A stretch of DNA of 25,306 nt. Source: Methanobrevibacter sp. GTDB taxonomy: Archaea > Methanobacteriota > Methanobacteria > Methanobacteriales > Methanobacteriaceae. The stretch lies in assembly GCA_009784145.1 (NCBI GenBank), contig WRCI01000003.1:1-25306 (forward strand), written 5' to 3'. Both the position numbers and the translations under genes were made by a program. This document shows positions 8,439 through 17,489 of the stretch, piece by piece. A model generated the notes under the pieces. The model ran no database searches, was not told the DNA's origin, and worked only from the letters and a program-made list of their open reading frames with translations. Every line of letters starts with the position of its first letter. Position 1 is the stretch's first letter.

Positions 8439-8848
8439 TTCTCAGTTCCCCCAAATTTTTAACTCTCCCAATGAGTCAAAAATAAATGTAAATAATTAAT
8501 TCTGTTAACAGTAGTCCAAATCCATTGAAATTAAAATACATAATTATTCATCATGATATTAAAACACATTATTATTCATTATAAATAAAATGTATATAGG
8601 ATTAAGTTATAATTACTAACTGTTATGCAATATATAAACACTTTTCAGTGTAAATTAAAGCATATAATTGTTAGTTCTACTAATATATAAATGTTGTCAC
8701 TTCTGTCAGTTTTTTGGATTTTTCTGTATTGTTTGTGCATGAATTTTTGCTTTTTTGCTTGGTATTGTTTATTTGTTTAGGAATATTTAAGTACAAAGTA
8801 ATTTATTAAAAAAATTATCAATGATATAATATAATTTGTTAAAAAATA
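8439..8848. other. Upstream region of the DUF11 adhesin gene
   Basis: There is no ORF of note. On the minus strand two TATA-like boxes are visible, at about 8681-8694 and about 8628-8641. Either would give a 5' leader of roughly 170-230 bases before the start at 8438. The region shows no similarity to the leaders of the two giant adhesins. Confidence 0.4.
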
Positions 8849-8965
8849 AAAAAGTTTATTAGGACAATAAAAGGTTTATAAATGAATAAAAAGGTTAATT
8901 AAGGCAATATAAGGTTTATAAATGAACAAAAAGGTTCATTAATCTAATAAAAGTTTATAATGAAT
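8849..8965. repeat. 39-bp tandem repeat, three copies
   Basis: Units are 8849-8887, 8888-8927 and 8928-8965 (39, 40 and 38 bases). They share AAAAAGGTT, ATTA and a GTTTATAAATGAA ending. The array lies just beyond the terminator of the adhesin gene ending at 9016, read on the minus strand. No spacers or palindromes are present, so it is not a CRISPR array. Confidence 0.8.
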
Positions 8966-9008
8966 AAAAAAAGAAAAAATAGGATAAAATAAATTAAATT
9001 TATCCTAA
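8965..9008 (-). terminator. Intrinsic terminator of giant adhesin 1 (copy 2)
   Basis: Minus-strand hairpin with arms TAGGATAAA and TTTATCCTA (nine base pairs, 8980-9007), followed by T6-C-T7. The sequence from the stop codon through the T-tract is near-identical to the elements at 6773-6815 and 13507-13549. Confidence 0.85.
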
Positions 9009-9015
9009 AAATTGT

Positions 9016-12000
9016 TTATATTATTTTTTTACGGATTGTTATTCCTAAACTACTTAACAAAACTATTAATAAGACAATTATTGGGGTTCCCGTATTTTTC
9101 ATAGATGCCCCACTAGTTGATGGAGTTTTATCTTTATCACTTGAGTTATCTTCATAGCTTGGATTATCATCTTTGCTATTGTCATCATCTGTCTCATGAG
9201 TATTGTTTTCTTCTCCTCTTTCAGTAGCTCTTGGGCTGTGGGTTATTTTATTTTCACTACTTTCATCGATTTCTGCATCAGGAACGAGAACTTCAAATTC
9301 GTGCTTTTTACCATCTCCAGAGATTGTAATTGAAGCTATACCATTATTATCAGTATATTTGTGACCTATGTTTTTCCCATCCATGTAAAAGTCAACAGGA
9401 TAGTTTCCTACAGGATTACCTTCATCGTCAGTCACATTAGCTGTGATTGTAATCGATCCATCAGGATTTTCAGTTACAGTAATCTTAATAAATATTTTAC
9501 CCTTAGTTACAGTAAAAGTAGAAGTATTTTCACAAGGATTATAATCTTCATCACCTGCAAATTTAGCTACAACCACAATAGTTCCATTTTTTGTAGGAAT
9601 GTAAGGTACTGACCAGCCGCCATTTCCATCAGTTTCTACAGTACTTGTGTTACCATCGATGGTGACAGTAATGTTTTTGTTTGCTATTGAATTGCCTTTT
9701 TCATCTCTTAAAATTCCAGTAATATTTACAGGACTTCCTTCATTAGATAATGCTGGAATCTTTACATTTTCTGGAGTTGTGATTGTTATACTAGTGTCTA
9801 TTTTGGCTGTTACAGGTATTATTAAGGCACCATTGAATCTATTAATCTCATATCCGTCGCGACCACTATAATCACCAGTTATAGGAATTAATCCTCCTTT
9901 ATTGGGCGTTGTATAGCTAACACTAGCTTTACCTTCTTCAGAAGTCACATAGATTGGTTCTCCACCACCAATAATAAAAGCAATACTCTGTCCTGTGATA
10001 GTGTTACTCATATCATCGGTTAAAGTTGCATTAATGTCAATAGTTGTATTTGTGGTAATATTAACAGTTTTATTTTCTATGTATGTTAAGTTTAAAATAC
10101 CCATATTACCAAGGTTGAAGATCATTTGACCAAAGTTGGCTTTGTTATCTTCCATGGTGTTACGAGAAACTGACATGTTTCCAAGGTTATAGATAGTACC
10201 ACTTTCAATTGCAGTATTATTTGCGAATTTGGAATCTGTAACATCAAAATTATCACAGAAATTGTTAAAGATAGCACTACCATTGATTGCAGTATTGTTT
10301 GTAAAGTTGGAACTTGTCACAGTAAAATCATTACCTTTGATATTTTTAGTATAGAAGCCAGGTAGGAAATCTTTTAGGAAATCATCAACGAAACTTCCTA
10401 CTAATCCTTTTTTGTAGGAGAAATATTCAGAATAGTATTGGTTTGCCCAGTGGCTACTGTATTCCTTATAGCTCCAGTCTTTTCCACCCTTTTCTTCCCA
10501 GTATTGAGCCCAGTATGGAGTCCAGTATGCATCATACCAGTTTGTCCACCAGTCGTCTTCCATGAATTTATTATAGAAATAATCTATCCAATATTCTTCC
10601 CAAAATTGATTCCAGTAATCTTCGTCAAGGTAAACATCAATTTGGTTATAGATTGCTCCACCGTTGTTTTCTGCAGTATTTAATATGAACTGAGAATCTC
10701 TAACATTGAAACCATCTCCACCTTCATTGTAGATTGCTCCACCGTTTTGATAAGCTGTGTTGTTTGTGAAATTGGTATTTGTCACAGTAAAATTATTAGC
10801 AAATAAAAAACTATTCCATATACTATTCCATGATTCTTCCCAGAAATATTCATCATATTCCTTATAGAGATTATCCCAGAAATTATCCCAAAATTCATAT
10901 AAATAATCATATCTACCCCAAACTTCTGCTAAATTAGCATTGTTGTAGATTGCTCCACCGTTTTCTGCAGTATTATTTGTAAAATCAGATTCTGTCACTT
11001 TAAAATTATCAGCATTGTTATTATAGATTGCTCCACCGTTGTTTTCTGCAGTATTATTTATGAAATTGGCATTTTTAACAGCAAATCCTAAAGCACTAGT
11101 TGTGTATGTTAAATCCCCATCAACCCATACCCAACCTACAGAGTTATATGTTATCCAACCTTCTTTTTCGTAAACACTGCCATGATTGTAGATTGCTCCA
11201 CCATTTTGGTAGGCTTTGTTATTTGTAAAATTAGAATCTATAACTGTAAAGTTATCGCCTTGGTAATTGTAGATTGCTCCACCATTTTCTGCTGTGTTAT
11301 TTATGAAATTAGTGTTTTTCACGGTAAAATTTGAACCTAGTGGGTATTGTTTGAATTCATCTGTTTCTCCATCTTCTGACCATATACTGTTTCGTTCAAT
11401 ATATCCATAATTGTAGATTGCTCCACCGTAATTGGCCTGATTATTTTCAAATTTAGAATTCATTATTGTAATATAATTCGTATTCCTATTGTAGATTGCT
11501 CCACCATAACTTGCTTTGTTATTTATAAAGTTTGAGTTTTCTATAAGGAAATCATTGTTAAGATAACCAACAATATAAATTGCCGAACCGTTATTGTAAG
11601 CACTGTTATCTGTGAAATTAGAATCTATCACAGAATAATCACGACCCCATGCTATATATAATGCTCCACCATTACCATCACTGTCTTCACTAAAATAAGC
11701 ATTATTACCAGCGAAATTGGTGTTTTTCACAATGAAATCTACACATTCCATGAATTGAATTGCTCCAGCAGTTTCTGCTTTATTGTTTGTGAAAGTCGAA
11801 TTTTCTATTGTAATTTTTCCACAGATGCTATCGGGAGTAGTTTGGAAATATATTGCACCAGTAAAACTTGCATTGTTGTCTGTGAAAGTTGAGTTTATAA
11901 TAGTGATGTTATAACCTTCATAAAAAAATATAGCACCTGCAGTGGATGCTTCATTATTTGTGAAAGTAGAGTCTTTTATTGTGAAATTATATCCTCTCCT

Positions 12001-12756
12001 ACTATGGATAGCTCCCCCACCAGCACGTGCTTTATTTTCATTGAACTCACAATGGATAATGTTTATATTATGACCAAAATTCATGATAGCACCACCACAG
12101 TTCATGGTACCATTTGAAAAATTTTTTGTGAAATTACTGTTTATAATAAATACATTATTTCCGCTGTTATAAATAGCACCACCTTCACACCAAGACCCTA
12201 CCGATGGGCTACTAAGTGCTTGGTTATCTGTAAATGTGCAGTTTTCAATATATAGATTATGACCTACATTATAGATTGCACCACCAAATGCTCCACGATT
12301 TTGTGCATAATCAATTGCTCGATTATTTGTAAATTTACAATTTATAAATGTCAAATTAGAATTTAAATATGCGTTATTAACAGCACCACCCTTTACTGCA
12401 TTTCCATTAGTAAATGTTAAATTTATAAAGGTTATATTTAACATATCTCTATTTATTGTGAATATTCCTCTTGAGTTTTCTGCATTGATAATTACATTTT
12501 CTGCTGTTTCGTTTCCTCGAATAGTAACACTATTGTTAATAAGTATACCTGTGTTGTTAGTACCTCTGTAGGTTCCTTTCTCTAATATAATTTCATCTAT
12601 ATTAGAATTAGATAAACCACCAGCTATACCACTTTGCATTTCTTCAGTGATAGTAGTTGACTCAGCAAAACTAGCTTGTAAACTAATAGTAATTAAAAGT
12701 ATAAAAGTAATTGTAAATAGGAATAAATGGCTTTTGTTTATATTTTTCATTATCAT
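9016..12756 (-). CDS. Giant adhesin-like protein 1: beta-helix, Ig-like stalk and C-terminal anchor
   Basis: A 1246-residue exported protein. Signal peptide (to SLQASFA), then a right-handed beta-helix of about 20 coils spanning roughly residues 80-890. Its repeats are GGAIYN...F-x-V-x-NSNFTNN-A, the GGA(I/V)/FxxN pattern of polymorphic-membrane-protein repeats. Two long Trp/Tyr/Asp/Glu-rich blocks interrupt it (about 610-655 and 708-805). About three Ig-like domains follow (about 895-1165), including DEGNPVGNYPVDFYMDGK, then an acidic linker and the ASMKNTGTPI-helix-IRKK tail. N-x-S/T sequons occur in nearly every coil. The frame opens with a GTG at 12765, but that lies inside the GGAGGTGA ribosome binding site, so ATG 12756 (spacing five) is the likelier start; ATG 12750 is possible. 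It is paralogous to the gene at 13557-17474. The ligand is unknown. Confidence 0.88.
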   Translation of the reverse strand: MIMKNINKSHLFLFTITFILLITISLQASFAESTTITEEMQSGIAGGLSNSNIDEIILEKGTYRGTNNTGILINNSVTIRGNETAENVIINAENSRGIFTINRDMLNITFINLTFTNGNAVKGGAVNNAYLNSNLTFINCKFTNNRAIDYAQNRGAFGGAIYNVGHNLYIENCTFTDNQALSSPSVGSWCEGGAIYNSGNNVFIINSNFTKNFSNGTMNCGGAIMNFGHNINIIHCEFNENKARAGGGAIHSRRGYNFTIKDSTFTNNEASTAGAIFFYEGYNITIINSTFTDNNASFTGAIYFQTTPDSICGKITIENSTFTNNKAETAGAIQFMECVDFIVKNTNFAGNNAYFSEDSDGNGGALYIAWGRDYSVIDSNFTDNSAYNNGSAIYIVGYLNNDFLIENSNFINNKASYGGAIYNRNTNYITIMNSKFENNQANYGGAIYNYGYIERNSIWSEDGETDEFKQYPLGSNFTVKNTNFINNTAENGGAIYNYQGDNFTVIDSNFTNNKAYQNGGAIYNHGSVYEKEGWITYNSVGWVWVDGDLTYTTSALGFAVKNANFINNTAENNGGAIYNNNADNFKVTESDFTNNTAENGGAIYNNANLAEVWGRYDYLYEFWDNFWDNLYKEYDEYFWEESWNSIWNSFLFANNFTVTNTNFTNNTAYQNGGAIYNEGGDGFNVRDSQFILNTAENNGGAIYNQIDVYLDEDYWNQFWEEYWIDYFYNKFMEDDWWTNWYDAYWTPYWAQYWEEKGGKDWSYKEYSSHWANQYYSEYFSYKKGLVGSFVDDFLKDFLPGFYTKNIKGNDFTVTSSNFTNNTAINGSAIFNNFCDNFDVTDSKFANNTAIESGTIYNLGNMSVSRNTMEDNKANFGQMIFNLGNMGILNLTYIENKTVNITTNTTIDINATLTDDMSNTITGQSIAFIIGGGEPIYVTSEEGKASVSYTTPNKGGLIPITGDYSGRDGYEINRFNGALIIPVTAKIDTSITITTPENVKIPALSNEGSPVNITGILRDEKGNSIANKNITVTIDGNTSTVETDGNGGWSVPYIPTKNGTIVVVAKFAGDEDYNPCENTSTFTVTKGKIFIKITVTENPDGSITITANVTDDEGNPVGNYPVDFYMDGKNIGHKYTDNNGIASITISGDGKKHEFEVLVPDAEIDESSENKITHSPRATERGEENNTHETDDDNSKDDNPSYEDNSSDKDKTPSTSGASMKNTGTPIIVLLIVLLSSLGITIRKKII

Positions 12757-12760
12757 CTTT

Positions 12761-12770
12761 CTCACCTCCT
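12761..12770 (-). promoter_or_regulatory. Ribosome binding site that fixes the adhesin 1 start
   Basis: The minus strand reads AGGAGGTGAG, a full complement to the archaeal 16S 3' end, five bases before ATG 12756. The candidate GTG at 12765 is part of this element, so it cannot be the start codon if the element is used. Confidence 0.8.
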
Positions 12771-13090
12771 GTTACATAATGAAATGCTTCTCTTCAATCT
12801 TCTTATCAAAAGATTTAAGAGTTGTAAAAATTTGATTAATAAAAAAATAAAGATTTTATGTTAATGTTTTTTAGTTGTAATGATTATTTGAACTTGTCAT
12901 ACTTTTGTAATAGGAACATTGTATTGGCATGTTTTATTTATATCTATTAATATATCACTCCTATTATATATATTTTTCCTTTAAAACGACTGTTCGCAAT
13001 GTTTCATTCTTTATTTTTTATTCTTTTCACAAAACAGAGTGAATGTTCTATATAATCTCATATAAATCAAGAATTATATGAAACACCATG
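12766..13090 (-). repeat. Conserved leader/promoter region of adhesin 1 (copy A)
   Basis: This region aligns nearly base for base with 17490-17840, upstream of adhesin 2. Shared blocks include TTACATAATGAAA, CTTTTGTAATAGGAACATTGTATTG and ATTATATATATTTTT. Similarity continues past the putative TATA box and is about as strong as in the coding regions. Most of it would be transcribed as a 5' leader of about 185 bases. An ATG-TAA minimal frame lies just before the ribosome binding site in both copies. Confidence 0.85.
12961..12984 (-). promoter_or_regulatory. Putative promoter of adhesin 1
   Basis: On the minus strand AAAGGAAAAA (BRE-like) runs into TATATATAATAG. The same element occurs at the matching place upstream of adhesin 2. 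Counting about 25 bases puts the transcript start near 12940, giving a long leader. Confidence 0.55.
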
Positions 13091-13506
13091 AATTAATCCT
13101 TTTTTATATATAGTGTAAAACATTATTTTTGCTAAAAATTCAATATTTTGAATCTTAATTAAAATAAACATTTTTTAAAATAAAGAAGATTATAGATTTT
13201 ATAAGTCTAAAAACTAAAATTTTTAAAATAAAAAGTTAAAATTTATTAAATACTATAATAAATCATAAATATATACTAATACTAATAAATACTTATAATT
13301 TTTAATTTAAAAGAAAAATAAAGTAATATAGCATATTAAAAAATTATAAGTAATTTTACAAAAATTGGTTCTATATTATAATATTATATAATAAATATTA
13401 TTATTCAAATCAATTTTATTTATATTATAAATTTAAATTAAAATTATATAAATTATAAAAAAATATAATATTTTATAAAAAAATATAATTTTAGATGTAA
13501 TTAGCT
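13091..13506. other. AT-rich spacer between the duplicated adhesin units
   Basis: No gene. About 280 bases (roughly 13110-13400) have no counterpart upstream of adhesin 2, so they were inserted here or deleted there. Positions 13405-13512 match 17873-18016 again, marking the right-hand end of the duplicated unit. Confidence 0.6.
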
Positions 13507-13512
13507 AAAAAA
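13405..13512. repeat. Direct repeat at the right end of duplicated unit A
   Basis: This stretch matches 17873-18016, including the words TCAAATCAATTTTATT, ATAATTTTAGATGTAATTAG and CTAAAAAA. The second copy carries small internal duplications. The pair of repeats brackets adhesin 2, as expected for the ends of a tandem duplication. Confidence 0.85.
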
Positions 13513-13549
13513 AGAAAAAATAGGATAAAATAAATTAAATTTATCCTAA
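13507..13549 (-). terminator. Intrinsic terminator of giant adhesin 2 (copy 3)
   Basis: Minus-strand hairpin with arms TAGGATAAA and TTTATCCTA (13521-13548), followed by a T6-C-T7 tract. It is the same element as at 8965-9008. The T-tract also marks the junction between the duplicated units. Confidence 0.85.
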
Positions 13550-13556
13550 AAATTGT

Positions 13557-16500
13557 TTATATTATTTTTTTACGGATTATCATTCCTAAATTACTTAACA
13601 AAACTATTAATAAGACAATTATTGGAATTCCTGTATTTTTCATAGATGCGCTACTAGTTAATGGAGTTTTATCTTCATCACTTGGATTATCTTCATAGAT
13701 TGGATTATCATCTTTGTTATTGTCATCATCTGTCTCATAGGCACTGTTTTCTTCTCCTCCTTCATTAGCTCTTGGTATGTGGCTTATTATATTTTCACTG
13801 TTTTCATGGATTTCTGCACCTGGGACGAGAACTTTAAATTCGTGTTCTTTACCGTCTCCAGGGATTGTAATTGAAGCTATGCCATTATTGTCAGTATATT
13901 TGCGTCCTATGTTCTTTCCATCCATGTAAAAGTCAACAGGATAGTTTATTACAGGATTACCTTCATCGTCAGTTACATTAGCTGTGATTGTAATAGATCC
14001 ATCAGGATTTTCAGTTACAGCGATATTAACAAATATTTTACCTTTAGTTACAGTAAAAGTAGCAGTATTTTCACAAGGATTATAGTCTTCATCACCTGCA
14101 AATTTAGCTACAATAGATATAGTTCCATTTTTTGTAGGAATGTAAGGTACTGACCAACGACCATTTTCATCAGTTTGGACAAGACTTGTTTTACTATCTA
14201 TAGTGACATTGATACTTTTGTTTGCTATTGGATTGCCTTTTTCATCTCTTAAAATTCCAGTAATATTTACAGGATTTCCTTCATTAGATAATGCTGGAAT
14301 CTTTATGTTTTCTTGAGGTGTGATTGTTATAGTTGTATTTATTTTTTCTTTAGAAAATGTGGTGCTGTTTATGAAACCATAATGGGTGCTGTTTCCAGCC
14401 CAATCTACTGTTACTTCGAAACTATTGGTTGTAGGTGTGTATTCGTATATCCACATTCCATTTTCATCGGTTTTGACGGTGTCTGGGATTCCATTAATTG
14501 TAATGTTAATTGTAGTGTTAGCTAGTGGATTACCTTCTATATCTTTTGCAATACCAGTTATGTTTACAGGTTCTCCTACAATTGGAGGTTTTGCAATATT
14601 AATAGTAGTATTGGTATATATGACATTGATTTCTAACTCAGCATTGAATGTATTAATACCATATCTCCCATGACCACCATAATTACCAGTTATAGGAATT
14701 AATCCTTCTTTATTAGGTGTTGTATAGCTAATACTAGCTTTACCTTCTTCAGAAGTCACATAAATTGGGGGTTCGCCATTGATAATAAAAGCAATATTTT
14801 GTCCTGTGATGGTGTTACCCATATCATCGGTTAAAGTTGCATTAATTTCAATGGTTGTGTCTCTTGTAACGTTAATAGTTTTATTTTCTAGGTATGTTAA
14901 GTTTAAAATACCCATATTACCAATGTTGTAAATCATTTGACCTAATTTTGCTTGGTTACCATCTGTCATATTATTAAGAGAAACCATCATATTTCCAATA
15001 TTATAAACCACACCACCATTTTCATGTGCAGTATTTTTTGTGAAATTAGAACTTGATAATATGAAACTATTACTCTGATCATCTTTATTCCAGAAATTAT
15101 TTTTAGCACCGCTTATAAAATCATTTATGAAAGTGTTAGTAAAGTCATTTTCGAAATTTGCCATAAACTCTATATTATCTGGCTGAGACATTAAATCATT
15201 TACATAATCATTTATATAATTATAATCCCATCCAAAATAACCTCCATAATATTCATACCAATAATCAAAATCAAACCAATATGAATACCATGGATCATTG
15301 TTAAAGTATTCCTCCCAATATTCCCTCCATAATTGGTTCCAATAATTTTCATCATATAAAGTACCAAGTTGATTATAGATTGCTCCACCATTTTCTGCAG
15401 TGTTGTCTATGAACTGAGAATCTAAGACATTAAAAGTATTTTCACCTTCATTATAAATTACCCCACCATTTTGGTAAGCTTCATTATTTGTGAAGTTGGA
15501 ATTTTCTATTAAGAAATTATTAACAAGAAGGTTACTATTATAAATATCCTTCCAGAAATTATTCCAGAATTCGATACTGTCAAATTTTTCTAATGCATTA
15601 TTAAAAGGATTATAATAATAGAAGTCCATGAATGTAGACCAAAATTCAGTGTATGTGAAAACATTGGCTATGTTATATATGGCACCACCATTTTCTGCAG
15701 TGTTGTTGTCAAATTCAGATTCTACAACAACAAAATTATCTCCATTGTAGTTGTAGATTGCTCCACCATTTTGATTAGCAACATTATCTTCAAATGTGGT
15801 GTTTTTCACCATAAAACCAAATCCATTAGTTGAATATGTTGAATGTACTTCATCAGGAATCCATTCACTTCGATAATATTTAATCCAAGTTTCTTTTATA
15901 TAAAAGCCACCGTAATTGTAGATTGCTCCACCATCACTTCCAGCTTCATTATTTGTGAACTTAGAATCTATTACTGTAAAATTATCTCCATTGTGATTGT
16001 AGATTGCTCCACCATCTTTATCAGCTGTATTATCTGTAAAATTGGTGTTTTTCACCATAAAATTTGAACCAGTTACTTCGTGTTCCCATATATCAATATA
16101 TCTATTTTCTTCGTCAGTAGGTTCATCTGATCGTTCATAAAAAAGACTACCATTATTGTAGATTGCTCCACCATATTCAGCTTTGTTATCTAAAAATGTA
16201 GAACTTATTATTGTAACATAATCTTTATCCCTATTGTAGATTGCTCCACCATAACTTGCTTCGTTGCTTATAAAATTTGAGTTTTCTATAAGGAAACCAT
16301 CGGCTTGTGAATTAGAACTATAACCACCAGCATTATAAATTGCTCCGCCCATAATGGAAGCGATATTATCTGTGAAATTAGAATCTATTATAGAATAATC
16401 ACTACAATAGGTCACATATAATGCTCCACCCACTTCTGCTTCATTGTTTGTGAAATTAGAATTTTTTACAATGAAATTTGTACAAGCATAGAAGTTAATT

Positions 16501-17474
16501 GCTCCTCCATGTCCTGCTGCATTGTTCGTGAAAGTTGAATTTTCTACTGTAAGATTTTGAGTACCTTGGAAATATATTGTACCAATGTTGTTTTTGAAAG
16601 TTGAGTTCATAATAGTGAAGTTAGCACTGTAATAATCAAATATAGGCCCACCAGACCCTGCTTCATTATTTGTGAAATTAGAGTCTTGTATTGTGAAATT
16701 ATGTCCTTCACGATTATAGATAGCTCCTCCTCCAAAAATATATACTTTATTTTCATTGAAAGTACAATGGGTAATGTTTATATTATGACCTTCATTATAG
16801 ATAGCTCCACCACCTCGGGTGTTATTTGCAGAGTTTTTTGTGAAATTAGAGTTTATAATAAATACATTATTTCCTTTGTTATAAATAGCACCACCAGTAC
16901 AAATAACTTCAATGCCATTAGCAGCATACACACGGTTATTTATAAATGTACAGTTTTCAATATATAGATTATGGCCTAAATTATAGATTGCTCCACCAGA
17001 TCCTGCACGACTTTCCCTATAATCAATTGCTTGATTATTTGTAAATATACAATTTATAAATGTCAAATTAGAATTTAAATATCCATTACTAACAGCACCA
17101 CCATTTCTAGCTTCTCCATTAGTAAATGTTAAATTTATAAAGGTTATATTTAACATATCTGCATTTACTTTGAATATTGATACATTTTGGAAACCTGTTG
17201 CATCAATAGTTACATTTTCAGGAGCATCATTTCCTCTTATAGTCACATTATTGTTAATATTTAAACCTATATTGTTAATACCTTTGTAAGTTCCTTTTTC
17301 TAATATAATTTCATTTATAGTAGGATTTTCTAGCCCACCAGCTATACCACTGTCCATATCTTCAGTAATAGTAGTTGAAGTAGCAAAAACTCCTTGTAAA
17401 CTAATAGCTATTAGAAATACAAAGGTAATTGTAAATAGAAATAAAAGGTTTTTGTGTATATTCATATTTTTCAT
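13557..17474 (-). CDS. Giant adhesin-like protein 2: beta-helix, Ig-like stalk and C-terminal anchor
   Basis: A 1305-residue paralogue of adhesin 1 with the same order of parts: signal peptide (to LQGVFA), about 19 GGAIYN/NFTNN beta-helix coils, two aromatic-acidic blocks at about residues 605-650 and 705-800, Ig-like stalk, acidic linker, and ASMKNTGIPI-helix-IRKK. It has one more Ig-like domain than adhesin 1 (about nt 14330-14630, with GEPVNITGIAKDIEGNPLAN). The aromatic blocks keep their position and composition but not their sequence. The frame opens at GTG 17489, which again lies in the ribosome binding site (GGGGGTGA). The ATG matching 12756 is ATT here, so ATG 17474 (spacing 11) is chosen. 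Likely a wall-anchored, possibly glycosylated adhesin. Binding target unknown. Confidence 0.87.
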   Translation of the reverse strand: MKNMNIHKNLLFLFTITFVFLIAISLQGVFATSTTITEDMDSGIAGGLENPTINEIILEKGTYKGINNIGLNINNNVTIRGNDAPENVTIDATGFQNVSIFKVNADMLNITFINLTFTNGEARNGGAVSNGYLNSNLTFINCIFTNNQAIDYRESRAGSGGAIYNLGHNLYIENCTFINNRVYAANGIEVICTGGAIYNKGNNVFIINSNFTKNSANNTRGGGAIYNEGHNINITHCTFNENKVYIFGGGAIYNREGHNFTIQDSNFTNNEAGSGGPIFDYYSANFTIMNSTFKNNIGTIYFQGTQNLTVENSTFTNNAAGHGGAINFYACTNFIVKNSNFTNNEAEVGGALYVTYCSDYSIIDSNFTDNIASIMGGAIYNAGGYSSNSQADGFLIENSNFISNEASYGGAIYNRDKDYVTIISSTFLDNKAEYGGAIYNNGSLFYERSDEPTDEENRYIDIWEHEVTGSNFMVKNTNFTDNTADKDGGAIYNHNGDNFTVIDSKFTNNEAGSDGGAIYNYGGFYIKETWIKYYRSEWIPDEVHSTYSTNGFGFMVKNTTFEDNVANQNGGAIYNYNGDNFVVVESEFDNNTAENGGAIYNIANVFTYTEFWSTFMDFYYYNPFNNALEKFDSIEFWNNFWKDIYNSNLLVNNFLIENSNFTNNEAYQNGGVIYNEGENTFNVLDSQFIDNTAENGGAIYNQLGTLYDENYWNQLWREYWEEYFNNDPWYSYWFDFDYWYEYYGGYFGWDYNYINDYVNDLMSQPDNIEFMANFENDFTNTFINDFISGAKNNFWNKDDQSNSFILSSSNFTKNTAHENGGVVYNIGNMMVSLNNMTDGNQAKLGQMIYNIGNMGILNLTYLENKTINVTRDTTIEINATLTDDMGNTITGQNIAFIINGEPPIYVTSEEGKASISYTTPNKEGLIPITGNYGGHGRYGINTFNAELEINVIYTNTTINIAKPPIVGEPVNITGIAKDIEGNPLANTTINITINGIPDTVKTDENGMWIYEYTPTTNSFEVTVDWAGNSTHYGFINSTTFSKEKINTTITITPQENIKIPALSNEGNPVNITGILRDEKGNPIANKSINVTIDSKTSLVQTDENGRWSVPYIPTKNGTISIVAKFAGDEDYNPCENTATFTVTKGKIFVNIAVTENPDGSITITANVTDDEGNPVINYPVDFYMDGKNIGRKYTDNNGIASITIPGDGKEHEFKVLVPGAEIHENSENIISHIPRANEGGEENSAYETDDDNNKDDNPIYEDNPSDEDKTPLTSSASMKNTGIPIIVLLIVLLSNLGMIIRKKII

Positions 17475-17489
17475 TATAATTTTTCTCAC

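Noticed and set aside
8849..8965. CRISPR array
   Set aside because: The repeats are contiguous, imperfect and without unique spacers; no cas gene is present. The same applies to 3442-3560 and 22597-22662.
12757..12765. GTG at 12765 (and GTG 17489 in the paralogue) as start codons
   Set aside because: Both GTGs are part of the GGAGGTGA/GGGGGTGA ribosome binding site itself, so the downstream ATGs are more likely.
14313..14673. Plus-strand ORFs inside the giant adhesins (also near 9361-9871, 10438-10683, 15843-16067 and 16686-16967)
   Set aside because: They are shadows of repetitive coding sequence on the minus strand, with no ribosome sites and no recognisable domains.
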